Shown piece by piece: positions 1-6,613 of a stretch of DNA of 6,983 nucleotides. The stretch's first letter is position 1; every line of letters begins with the position of its first letter. The position numbers and the translations under genes were made by a program. Source of the stretch: JAGVYE01 sp964502785 (GTDB lineage Archaea; Nanobdellota; Nanobdellia; Woesearchaeales; GW2011-AR9); the NCBI GenBank assembly GCA_964502785.1, contig CAZCXW010000060.1:1-6983 (forward strand). The letters are read 5' to 3'. Under the pieces are notes generated by a model that did no database searches, was not told the origin of the DNA, and saw only the letters and a program-made list of their open reading frames with translations.

Positions 1-2546
1 ATCGTAAGAGTATTACCTTTGGTGTATTTGCTGCAAAGGAATTAATGGATGCCTCTGCTGCAAAAGTAGGCGCTCCCGAACTTTACGACCGGGAAGGGTA
101 TCCTGTTGATGGCGGACTCATGGATCTCCGCTTGGGAGTTATCGATCCAGGATTACGTTGCAAAACCTGCGGTCAAAAATTAAAAGAATGTCCTGGGCAT
201 TTTGGCTATATCGAATTAGCGCGGCCGGTAATTCATATCAAATTTGTCCGTTACATTTTTGATTTATTAAAGTCAAGCTGCAAGTCCTGCGGGAGAGTTT
301 CAATTCCAGAGCAGAATTTGAAACGTCACATCAGTGTTTTAAACGAAGTTGGGAAAGAGGAAGGGTTCGAAGCGCGGCGGCAGAAAGTGAAAGAGATCAT
401 TAAAAAATATCAAGCAAAAGAGAAATGCCCTCATTGCGGCACAAAACAGGGAAAGATTAAGTTAGAAAAACCCTATAATTTTTATGAAGGGGAAGTACGC
501 TTGACTCCTATTGAAGTAAGAGCCCGCTTAGAAAAAATCCCTTCAGAAGATTTAGAAATATTTGGTTTCAATTTTGCTCATTTCAGACCGGAATGGTTAG
601 TGTTGACGGTTATGCAGATACCACCTGTCACAATGCGGCCGAGTATCACTCTGGAATCAGGCGAGCGCAGTGAAGACGACTTAACTCATAAGTTAGGGGA
701 TATCGTGCGTATCAATCAACGCCTCTTTGAGAACATCAACGCCGGCGCCCCGGAAGTTATTATTGAAGACCTCTGGGATTTGTTGCAATATCATATTACC
801 ACTTTTTTTGATAACGAAGTTCCGCAGCTGCCTCCTGCTCGGCATCGAGGAGGACAGATTCTGAAAACACTTACAAATAGAATCAGCAGCAAAGAAGGGA
901 GAATCAGGCATAACCTTGCTGGGAAAAGGACTGATTTCAGCGCCAGAACGGTTATTAGTCCAGACCCTTTAATCGACTTAAATGAAGTGGGAATTCCTTT
1001 TAGCATGGCCATGATTCTTACCGTACCAGAACGTGTTACAGAATGGAACAAAGAATATCTGCGAAAATACGTTGAGAATGGTTCTAAAAAATATCCTGGG
1101 GCAAATTACATCATTAAGCCTGATGGCAAAAGAAAAACTATCACCGATGAAACCAAAGACGAAATCTTAGAAGAATTGGATGTTAACTATATCATAGAAC
1201 GTCATGTGATTGATGGGGATATTGCCCTATTTAATCGGCAGCCTTCTCTTCATCGAATGAGTATGATGGCTCACCAAGTAAAAGTTCTGCCAGGTAAAAC
1301 CTTCCGCCTTAATCCAGCAGTCTGCAACCCTTACAACGCTGACTTTGACGGAGACGAAATGAACCTTCATATTCCTCAGACTGAAGAGGCCCGCGCGGAA
1401 GCCAAAATTCTGATGCTCGTTGAGACTCAGCTCATCAGCCCACGTTATGGGTTAAGTGTAGTAGGATGTATCCATGATGGGATCACCGGAAACTACCTCT
1501 TAACTAAAGAGTTAGTGCTCACTCGTGAAGAAGCAGTGGACCTTTTATATACCTGCGGTGTTGATGATTTATCAAAGCTTCCTCAGAAAGAAAAAATTGA
1601 TGGAAAAGAAGTCTTTTCTGTGCTTTTGCCAGATGATTTTAATTTTTTAGGTAAAGACAAAAGCGGCAACGATGTTCGCATCACTCGTGGACAATTGAAA
1701 TCTGGGTTGATGGACAAAGCTAATTTAGGGCAGGAAAGCGGCCTCATGTTGCGTAATATCTATGAAAAATATGGAGCAACTTATGCTGCGGATCTCTTAG
1801 GAAAAATTTCAAAATTAGGCATTGCCGTCCTTTCACGCCGCGGATTTACTATCGGTATTGGCGACCTCGACGTGGGGATGGAAGTAGACAATCAGGTTCA
1901 GGAATTAATTCAAAAAGCTGTTCAAGAAACAGAAAAGTTAATCGCCAATTACCATGCCGGAGAATTAGAACCATTGCCAGGACGCACTCTTGCCGAAACC
2001 CTCGAATTACGAATCTTAGAAGTTTTAAACAGGGCAAGAAACAAAAGTGGGGATCTCGCCATGAAGCAGGTAAAAACCAGTTCAGCATTAACCATGGCTC
2101 GCAGTGGGGCTCGGGGCAATGCTCTGCAATTAGCGCAAATGACCGCAGTCGTTGGTCAGCAGGCTTTCAGGGGAAGAAGAATCGATGCCGGATATAAAAA
2201 ACGAACTCTTCCTTATTTTAAAGAAAATGATTTAAGTGCTCCCGCCCGCGGCTTTATTACCAGCAGCTTTAAGAGTGGTTTGAAACCTCATGAATATTTC
2301 TTTGGGGCGATGACTGGAAGAGACGCATTAATGGATACGGCTTTAAGAACCCCTAAGTCGGGTTACTTGTACAGACGTTTATCAAATGCAATGCAAGATC
2401 TAAAAGTAGAATATGACAACACCGTTCGTGATGCCAGCGGAAAAGTAGTACAGTTCATGTATGGTGAGGATGGTCTCGATGTTTCAAAAACAAAGAATGG
2501 GATTATTGATGTTAAAAAAATAATTCAAGAGGTACTGGAAGAATGA
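1..2546 (+). CDS. rpoA1: DNA-directed RNA polymerase subunit A' (RpoA1), 5'-truncated by the window edge
   Basis: N-terminal two thirds of the archaeal RNA polymerase largest subunit (Rpb1/beta' homologue), carrying the active-site metal. The frame is open from base 3, and codons before the ATG at 45 read RKSITFGVFAAKELMD, matching the family N-terminus (I-x-FG-x-x-s-x-x-E-I). The real start therefore lies left of the window and ATG 45 is internal. Counting codon 3-5 as residue 1, a clamp zinc site is C53/C56/C63/H66. A second uses C93/C96 and the CPHC pair at 142/145. The catalytic NADFDGD loop lies at nt 1335-1355 with Asp residues 447, 449 and 451. The bridge-helix region (GLKPHEYFFGAMTGR) follows near nt 2277-2320. 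Visible length, 847 residues, is close to the usual ~870-880, so little is missing. No intein interrupts the catalytic loop. It ends in a 4-nt overlap with rpoA2. Confidence 0.97.
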   Translation, partial: RKSITFGVFAAKELMDASAAKVGAPELYDREGYPVDGGLMDLRLGVIDPGLRCKTCGQKLKECPGHFGYIELARPVIHIKFVRYIFDLLKSSCKSCGRVSIPEQNLKRHISVLNEVGKEEGFEARRQKVKEIIKKYQAKEKCPHCGTKQGKIKLEKPYNFYEGEVRLTPIEVRARLEKIPSEDLEIFGFNFAHFRPEWLVLTVMQIPPVTMRPSITLESGERSEDDLTHKLGDIVRINQRLFENINAGAPEVIIEDLWDLLQYHITTFFDNEVPQLPPARHRGGQILKTLTNRISSKEGRIRHNLAGKRTDFSARTVISPDPLIDLNEVGIPFSMAMILTVPERVTEWNKEYLRKYVENGSKKYPGANYIIKPDGKRKTITDETKDEILEELDVNYIIERHVIDGDIALFNRQPSLHRMSMMAHQVKVLPGKTFRLNPAVCNPYNADFDGDEMNLHIPQTEEARAEAKILMLVETQLISPRYGLSVVGCIHDGITGNYLLTKELVLTREEAVDLLYTCGVDDLSKLPQKEKIDGKEVFSVLLPDDFNFLGKDKSGNDVRITRGQLKSGLMDKANLGQESGLMLRNIYEKYGATYAADLLGKISKLGIAVLSRRGFTIGIGDLDVGMEVDNQVQELIQKAVQETEKLIANYHAGELEPLPGRTLAETLELRILEVLNRARNKSGDLAMKQVKTSSALTMARSGARGNALQLAQMTAVVGQQAFRGRRIDAGYKKRTLPYFKENDLSAPARGFITSSFKSGLKPHEYFFGAMTGRDALMDTALRTPKSGYLYRRLSNAMQDLKVEYDNTVRDASGKVVQFMYGEDGLDVSKTKNGIIDVKKIIQEVLEE
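2528..2533 (+). promoter_or_regulatory. Shine-Dalgarno site for rpoA2 inside the end of rpoA1
   Basis: AGAGGT lies 9 nt before the rpoA2 ATG. It matches the complement of the CACCUC-type 3' end of archaeal 16S rRNA. Together with the ATGA overlap it supports the 2543 start and coupled translation of the two half-subunits. Confidence 0.6.
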
Positions 2547-3685
2547 AAAAAGAATGTCAAGAACTCTTGGACGCTTGCAAAGAATTGCCGCTGATGATCA
2601 TCGAAGAAATAAAGACCAATGTTCCCAGCACAATAACTAAAAGTCAGTTGCAAAAAATTATCGAAGAAACAAAGAAAAATTATGAAGCTTCCAAAATTAG
2701 CCCTGGGGAATGTGTTGGTCTTGTAAGCGCGGAAAGCATTGGTGAGCCAGGCACGCAAATGACATTAAACACGTTCCACTTTGCTGGTGTCTCTGAAATG
2801 AACGTCACGACAGGACTTCCAAGGATAATTGAAATTTTTGATGCTCAGAAATCAATTAAAACTCCCATGATGGAAATTTTTCTTCAGTCTTCTCATACTC
2901 CTGATCTTGAACAAGTTAAAAGATTTGCCGCATCCATCAAAGAGACTTTATTTGGCGAGCTTGTCTCGGAATATGCCCTTAACATCTTTGATCAAAAACT
3001 GAAAGCGACCATAAATAAGGGACTCTGCGCTCAGTATGAAATTGATGTAAAAGAATTAATTAAGCTCATTCACTTAAAAGTGAAAGGTTTTGTAGTTGAG
3101 GGCACCAACGATACGATTGAATTTACCCAGAAAGGAAAACCAGAAGAAATTAAATTATTATATGATTTAAAAGAAAAAATAAAAATTATTAAAGTAAAAG
3201 GTATTAAAGGAATTGGTCAAGTACTACCCGTAAAGCGGGATGATGAATATATTGTCTTAACCTCTGGCACAAATTTAAAAGAAGTTTTAGCTCTTCCCGA
3301 GGTGGATTCCCAACGGACCATTACTAATGATATTCATGAAATTTATGAAACTTTGGGCATCGAAGCAGCCCGCCAGGCTATTATTGACGAAGTTTATCGG
3401 GTTATTGAAGCGCAGGGTTTAAATATCGATATTCGCCATATTATGCTCGTTGCAGATATCATGTGCACCAGCGGTGAAGTTAAAGGAGTTACACGTTATG
3501 GCGTTGTCAGTGAAAAAGCCAGCGTCTTAGCCCGTGCTTCATTCGAGACACCGGTTAAGCATTTAATTAATGCGGCTTTAGAAGGCGAAGTAGATAACCT
3601 TACTTCAGTTGTAGAGAATGTCATGATTAATCAACCTGTACCGTTGGGAACAGGGCTGCCCGGGTTAGTCACAAAAATGAAATAA
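2543..3685 (+). CDS. rpoA2: DNA-directed RNA polymerase subunit A'' (RpoA2)
   Basis: C-terminal third of the archaeal largest RNA polymerase subunit, which completes the active site with RpoA'. The 380-residue length is normal. The helical N-terminus (residues 1-60) is followed by the hallmark GEPGTQMTLNTFHFAGV at 67-83, which is the first part of the trigger loop. Q72, N76 and H79 correspond to the NTP-contacting Gln, Asn and His of yeast Rpb1. The cleft/jaw part follows. The conserved end comprises GIEAAR, the IRHIMLVADIMCTSGEVKG block, EKASVLARASFETPVKHL, and a closing QPVPLGTG. The start overlaps the rpoA1 stop as ATGA and has a good Shine-Dalgarno site, so the two are probably translationally coupled. 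The split between the bridge helix and the trigger loop is the normal archaeal position. No intein sits in the trigger loop, and nothing is missing or broken. Confidence 0.97.
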   Translation: MKKECQELLDACKELPLMIIEEIKTNVPSTITKSQLQKIIEETKKNYEASKISPGECVGLVSAESIGEPGTQMTLNTFHFAGVSEMNVTTGLPRIIEIFDAQKSIKTPMMEIFLQSSHTPDLEQVKRFAASIKETLFGELVSEYALNIFDQKLKATINKGLCAQYEIDVKELIKLIHLKVKGFVVEGTNDTIEFTQKGKPEEIKLLYDLKEKIKIIKVKGIKGIGQVLPVKRDDEYIVLTSGTNLKEVLALPEVDSQRTITNDIHEIYETLGIEAARQAIIDEVYRVIEAQGLNIDIRHIMLVADIMCTSGEVKGVTRYGVVSEKASVLARASFETPVKHLINAALEGEVDNLTSVVENVMINQPVPLGTGLPGLVTKMK

Positions 3686-3712
3686 GATCGAGGTCAAAAA
3701 CAAAATTATAAA

Positions 3713-4000
3713 ATGGCACCCGAAAAAAATGTGGAGAAACAACTTGAACTTTTGCGTTTACATCTTCAAGAAGGGAAAGTGATCATCGGCGCAGACCGTG
3801 TTTTAAAAGCGCTGCGGCAAGGTTCTTTGCAGGAAATTTTTCTTGCTCACAACTGCCCAGAAAAGGTAAAGAAAGATGTGCAGCGCTATGCCGCTCTGAA
3901 AGGTACAGCGATAACAGACCTGCCTCAGACAAATGAAGAACTGGGTGTTTTCTGCAAGAAAAATTTTTTTGTCTCTGTATTAGGCATCACGGGCGAGTAA
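3713..4000 (+). CDS. rpl30e: Large ribosomal subunit protein eL30
   Basis: Ribosomal protein of the L7Ae/eL30 family, found in archaea and eukaryotes but not bacteria; it binds 23S rRNA in the large subunit. At 95 residues it has normal length. Family wording is visible: a short helix, then GKVIIGADRVLKALRQGS (about residues 21-38), IFLAHNCPEK, a helix ending in YAALKG, and the C-terminal NEELGVFCKKNFFVSVLGI strand-helix unit. It sits in its usual archaeal place between rpoA2 and nusA. The 27-nt gap after rpoA2 contains GAGGT at 3690-3694, but this is 18 nt from the ATG, longer than usual for a Shine-Dalgarno site. No alternative in-frame start lies nearer, so the ATG at 3713 is retained. Confidence 0.93.
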   Translation: MAPEKNVEKQLELLRLHLQEGKVIIGADRVLKALRQGSLQEIFLAHNCPEKVKKDVQRYAALKGTAITDLPQTNEELGVFCKKNFFVSVLGITGE

Positions 4001-4001
4001 A

Positions 4002-4415
4002 TTGGGGCGTCTGAAACTTGATCAGGATGCATTGGGATTGGCCATTTTGTTAGAACGTAGAGCTGGTGTCGAAGTAAGAGATTGCTTTAAAGATCAGGAA
4101 ACGGTCTATTTTATTGTGGCTCCCGGCCAGATTGGAAAAGCTCTGGGCAAAGGCGGACGAACAATTAAAAATGTTCAACAGGAAATTGGCAAAAAAGTAA
4201 AAGTTATTGAATATCATGAACTCGTTGAAGCATTTCTAAAGAATATTATTTATCCTTTAACCGTTCAAGAAATCATTCGGGAAGAAAAAGTTGTATTTCT
4301 GAAGGATGCTGATAAAAAAACAAAAAGTTTATTAATAGGTCGCGATGGCAGAAACTTACAACTCATCAACCGGGCTGTAAAACGGTTCTTTGATGTAGAA
4401 ATAAAGATTATCTAA
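4002..4415 (+). CDS. nusA: Archaeal NusA-like transcription factor (two KH domains), TTG start
   Basis: RNA-binding protein homologous to the KH1-KH2 core of bacterial NusA. Archaeal NusA lacks the bacterial polymerase-binding N-terminal domain and the S1 domain, and the 137-residue length fits. KH1 carries its GxxG loop as GKGG at residues 49-52; KH2 carries GRDG at 113-116. The opening LKLDQDALGLAILLERRAGVEVRDCF aligns with the usual archaeal NusA N-terminus, so translation must begin close to 4002. In this frame a TAG at 3981-3983 blocks extension, and the only suitable initiator is TTG at 4002-4004. It begins 1 nt after the eL30 stop and has only a weak purine-rich Shine-Dalgarno region, so reinitiation or coupling from eL30 is likely. 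Its likely role is in transcription elongation or termination, by family membership; this role is less well defined in archaea. Confidence 0.92.
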   Translation: MGRLKLDQDALGLAILLERRAGVEVRDCFKDQETVYFIVAPGQIGKALGKGGRTIKNVQQEIGKKVKVIEYHELVEAFLKNIIYPLTVQEIIREEKVVFLKDADKKTKSLLIGRDGRNLQLINRAVKRFFDVEIKII

Positions 4416-4416
4416 A

Positions 4417-4836
4417 ATGGCAGGAAAACCACGCGGATTAGGAGCCGCAAAAAAGTTGCAAAAAAGACGTCTTCGGTTTAAGCTTATGCCTCGAAGCAAG
4501 CTCAAGAAGAGAGTAGACCCCTTGACTGGCTCTTCACAGGCGAAAGCTATCGTTTTGGAAAAAGTGCAAGTCGAAGCTAAGCAGCCAAACTCTGCCATGA
4601 GAAAATGCGCTCGCGTTCAGCTCGTAAAGAATGGGAAACAAATTACTGCTTTCATGCCTGGCGATGGCGCGCAAAAATTAATCAATGAGCATGATGAAGT
4701 CATAATCGAATGCATTGGCGGAAAAATGGGAAGAGCTAAAGGTGACCTTCCTTGTATTCGTTGGCAGGTAATCAAAGTTAATGATCAAAGTTTAGATGCC
4801 TTGTTGAAAGGTAAAGTAGAGAAAGCAAGACGATGA
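4417..4836 (+). CDS. rps12: Small ribosomal subunit protein uS12
   Basis: Ribosomal protein at the decoding centre of the small subunit. The 139 residues are slightly shorter than many archaeal uS12 proteins (about 145-147), with a compact basic N-terminus. The archaeal/eukaryotic signature VEAKQPNSAMRKCARVQLVKNGKQ is clear, with the QPNSA loop at 56-60. FMPGDGAQ, INEHDEVIIE, GGKMGRAKGD and a basic C-terminus (GKVEKARR) follow. Oddity: the second decoding loop reads GDLPCIR at 109-115, where the family normally has PGVR or PGIR. Cys113 (TGT) replaces a highly conserved Gly, one base from GGT. ATG 4417 follows the nusA TAA after one nucleotide, and the stop overlaps the rps7 start (ATGA), so the gene is embedded in the operon. 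Confidence 0.96.
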   Translation: MAGKPRGLGAAKKLQKRRLRFKLMPRSKLKKRVDPLTGSSQAKAIVLEKVQVEAKQPNSAMRKCARVQLVKNGKQITAFMPGDGAQKLINEHDEVIIECIGGKMGRAKGDLPCIRWQVIKVNDQSLDALLKGKVEKARR

Positions 4837-5432
4837 GTGACATAAAATTTTTTAATCGGTGGAGCGCCGAAGGCGTAAAAGTTGCAGACCTAGGATTGCA
4901 ACGCTACATTAGTCTTGAGCCGAAGATTATCCCTAAAACCGGGGCACGTTACGCTGGCAACCGTTTTCACAAATCACAGACTTTCATTGTCGAACGATTA
5001 GCGACCAAATTAATGAATTCCGGACACAAAAGTAAGAAACATTTTATGAGTTCTGGTCATAACACGGGCAAAAAAAACAGCGCATTGAAAATAGTGGAAA
5101 TCGCGCTCGCCAAAGCGGAAGCAAAACTGAAGCAAAATCCTTTGCTGATTTTAGTCCGTGCAGTCGAGAATGCCGCCCCGCGTGAAGAAGTTATTGCTAT
5201 CGAATATGGTGGAGCACGTTACCCTAAAGCTGTGGACATTTCTCCACAACGCCGCATTGACTTGGCGCTTCGCTACATGACCCAGGGGGCTTATGAGCGT
5301 TCTTTCAATAAAAAAATAAAAATCGAAGATTCGCTTGCGGAAGAGATTGTCAATGCTGCGCAAATGAGCGGAAAGAGCAATGCCATTGCTAAGAAGAGAG
5401 ATTTGGAAAGGCAGGCTTCGAGCAGTAAGTAA
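4833..5432 (+). CDS. rps7: Small ribosomal subunit protein uS7
   Basis: Primary rRNA-binding protein of the small-subunit head, near the E site. The 199 residues match archaeal uS7, which has a longer N-terminus than the bacterial form. Recognisable blocks are FNRWS (7-11), LGLQRYISLEPKIIPKTGARYAG, IVERLATKLM, HNTGKK (about 76-81), NPLLILVRAVENAAPREE (102-119), the YGGARYPKAVDISPQRR block (SPQRR at 137-141) and the C-terminal ...AIAKKRDLERQASSSK. The start is the ATGA overlap with rps12, indicating translational coupling. It is the last gene of this operon in the window: EF-1alpha and uS10 genes, commonly next in archaeal str-type clusters, do not follow. A T-rich terminator region comes within about 60 nt of its stop. 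Confidence 0.96.
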   Translation: MSDIKFFNRWSAEGVKVADLGLQRYISLEPKIIPKTGARYAGNRFHKSQTFIVERLATKLMNSGHKSKKHFMSSGHNTGKKNSALKIVEIALAKAEAKLKQNPLLILVRAVENAAPREEVIAIEYGGARYPKAVDISPQRRIDLALRYMTQGAYERSFNKKIKIEDSLAEEIVNAAQMSGKSNAIAKKRDLERQASSSK

Positions 5433-5466
5433 GGATTTGACAGTTGCATGCTCTCAGTCTACAGTT

Positions 5467-5487
5467 TTTAAATAGTGTTTAAATAGT
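5467..5487 (+). repeat. Tandem 10-nt direct repeat TTTAAATAGT x2
   Basis: TTTAAATAGT occurs at 5467-5476 and again at 5478-5487, separated by one G (an 11-nt period, about one helical turn). It lies just upstream of the T-tract behind rps7. It may simply be part of the AT-rich termination region, or a short protein-binding site; the sequence alone does not decide. Confidence 0.5.
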
Positions 5488-5511
5488 TTTTTTTGATATT
5501 TTTGTCAAAAA
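5487..5511 (+). terminator. T-rich terminator with short hairpin between convergent rps7 and mutY
   Basis: A run of eight T (5487-5494) is followed by a second T5 run (5499-5503), 54-71 nt after the rps7 stop. TTTTTGA (5490-5496) and TCAAAAA (5505-5511) form a 7-bp inverted repeat around an 8-nt loop. Archaeal intrinsic termination depends mainly on U-tracts, so the T runs are the main evidence; the AU-rich hairpin is weak. On the minus strand the arm gives a T5 run too, so it might also serve the converging glycosylase gene. Confidence 0.6.
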
Positions 5512-5528
5512 CGGCATATCACTCATTT

Positions 5529-6458
5529 TCATCCTAGCCACAATCTTATTTCTTTCCCTTTTATTTCAGATTGTAAGAATCTCTCTTTCTTTAATTTTTC
5601 ACATAATCTTAGCAGCCATTTCTCTTCTGCTTCTCTATAATCTTCTTTAATTTGTTTTCCAAAATCAGTAATCGCTAAAGCATTTCCTGAATTCCTTCTC
5701 GTAAACTCAACAATTCTTCCCCGAAAAATTCGATTTGGAATAAATTTCCCATTTTCCGTTATACCTTTTTCTGTCTTTTTCTCTGCAACGAACAGGATTT
5801 TTTCTTTTTTTACAGTATAAAGAGGATAAAAAGCGCAGGATGTCGAGAGCGGACATAGAGTGCATTTCGGCGCATCACGAAGGCAAAAGAGAGATCCAAA
5901 ATCCATAAGCCCGTTATGAAAATCAGCGCTTTTTCCTTCAGGAATATTTTTCTTCACTAGCTCATGCAGTTTCTTCTCCTCTTTGCGGTTCATAGGCAAG
6001 CCTTGATCCTTGCCCGCAAAGTAACGAAGAAATATGCGTCTTACATTAACATCAATTGCTGGTTCTGAAATGTTGAAAGCAAAAGCAGCAATGGAACCAG
6101 CCGTATAAGGGCCGATTCCTGGAAGTTTCTGTAATTCTTCAGACGAAGAAGGAATTTTCCCCTCCAATTTTACACAGACTTGCTGTGCAAATTGATGCAA
6201 TAATAACGCCCGTCTATTGTATCCTAAACCACTCCAGGCTTTGATAACATCTGCCGTTGTTGCCTTGGCTAGATCTTGAATCGTTGGGAATAAAGTAAGA
6301 AATTCAGGATATTTTTCCATAACACGCGGCACTTGTGTTTGTTGCAGCATGATTTCAGAAACAAGCACATGATAGGGAGAATTCTCGTTTCTCCACGAAA
6401 GATCTCGTTTGTTTTTATCATACCAATCTAGGAGAGCTTGGGAGAAATTATTTTGCAT
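5529..6458 (-). CDS. mutY: MutY-type HhH-GPD DNA glycosylase with 4Fe-4S cluster (A/G-specific adenine glycosylase family)
   Basis: Base-excision repair enzyme of the endonuclease III/MutY superfamily. The N-terminal core has SEIMLQQTQV (34-43) with catalytic Glu35, the QQTQ signature of MutY, and GLGYNRRA (77-84). The helix-hairpin-helix is LPGIGPYTAG (112-121). Tyr118 occupies the position of the endonuclease III lysine, arguing for a monofunctional glycosylase. Catalytic Asp136 lies in AIDVNVRR. The iron-sulfur ligands are C192, C199, C202 and C208 (C-x6-C-x2-C-x5-C). At 309 residues it is shorter than E. coli MutY (350). The last ~100 residues contain NRIFRGRIVEF but no recognisable Nudix-like FSH loop for 8-oxoguanine recognition, so mismatch specificity is uncertain. 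MIG-type T:G glycosylase activity is an alternative. It converges on rps7 and diverges from the right-edge gene. ATG at 6458 is the first start after an in-frame stop. Confidence 0.87.
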   Translation of the reverse strand: MQNNFSQALLDWYDKNKRDLSWRNENSPYHVLVSEIMLQQTQVPRVMEKYPEFLTLFPTIQDLAKATTADVIKAWSGLGYNRRALLLHQFAQQVCVKLEGKIPSSSEELQKLPGIGPYTAGSIAAFAFNISEPAIDVNVRRIFLRYFAGKDQGLPMNRKEEKKLHELVKKNIPEGKSADFHNGLMDFGSLFCLRDAPKCTLCPLSTSCAFYPLYTVKKEKILFVAEKKTEKGITENGKFIPNRIFRGRIVEFTRRNSGNALAITDFGKQIKEDYREAEEKWLLRLCEKLKKERFLQSEIKGKEIRLWLG

Positions 6459-6477
6459 GAATGTTTATGATCCTCTT

Positions 6478-6487
6478 AATTTATAAC
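6478..6487 (-). promoter_or_regulatory. Candidate archaeal box A (TATA) promoter for mutY
   Basis: On the minus strand GTTATAAATT is preceded by an A-rich stretch (CCAAAAA) that could serve as a BRE. The box centre is about 25 nt upstream of the mutY ATG, which predicts a transcript starting at or very near the start codon (leaderless or nearly so). A GAGG at plus 6472-6475, 13 nt from the ATG, would then lie outside the transcript. Sequence resemblance only. Confidence 0.4.
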
Positions 6488-6504
6488 TTTTTGGTTTGTA
6501 AGAA

Positions 6505-6519
6505 TTGGTTTCCAAACCA
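6505..6519. repeat. Inverted repeat TGGTTT-CC-AAACCA with an extra upstream half-site
   Basis: TGGTTT (6506-6511) and AAACCA (6514-6519) are perfect 6-bp arms around CC. TTGGTTT also occurs directly at 6491-6497, 14 nt before its copy at 6505-6511. The location between two divergent promoter-like elements would suit an operator, but it is short and could be chance. Confidence 0.35.
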
Positions 6520-6559
6520 CACACTTCTCTACCAGGGTAAGGAACGGTTGGTCGCGATA

Positions 6560-6571
6560 GCTTTAAAAAGC
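6560..6571 (+). promoter_or_regulatory. Candidate box A promoter for the right-edge gene
   Basis: TTTAAAAA (6562-6569) resembles an archaeal TATA box. Initiation about 25-27 nt downstream would fall near 6591-6593, directly before a GAGGTGAT ribosome-binding sequence and about 22 nt before the ATG at 6614. The element also lies in a small inverted repeat, GCTTT-AA-AAAGC. The consistent spacing of all three elements gives modest support. Confidence 0.4.
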
Positions 6572-6592
6572 CTGCGAATAACATTACATCAA

Positions 6593-6600
6593 GAGGTGAT
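6593..6600 (+). promoter_or_regulatory. Strong Shine-Dalgarno sequence GAGGTGAT for the right-edge gene
   Basis: GAGGTGAT is fully complementary to the usual archaeal 16S rRNA 3' end (AUCACCUC) and ends 13 nt before ATG 6614. A second purine-rich stretch, GGTGGAGAT (6602-6610), lies closer to the start. Both favour 6614 over upstream in-frame starts. Confidence 0.55.
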
Positions 6601-6613
6601 AGGTGGAGATACA

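Noticed and set aside
693..1051. Minus-strand open frames (72 and 86 codons) within rpoA1
   Set aside because: They lie opposite strongly conserved RpoA' sequence and have no protein-like features of their own.
1335..1355. Intein or intron at the RNA polymerase catalytic loop, a known insertion hotspot
   Set aside because: The NADFDGD coding sequence and its flanks are continuous, as is the trigger-loop region in rpoA2.
3706..3712. TATA-like TTATAAA just before the eL30 ATG
   Set aside because: A promoter here would start transcription about 25 nt downstream, inside the gene; it is more likely the A/T-rich spacer.
6500..6560. Possible tRNA on the minus strand (GGTAGAG-like and TTTGGAA-like segments)
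   Set aside because: The anticodon stem does not pair, no T-arm GTTCGA motif is present and no acceptor stem closes it.
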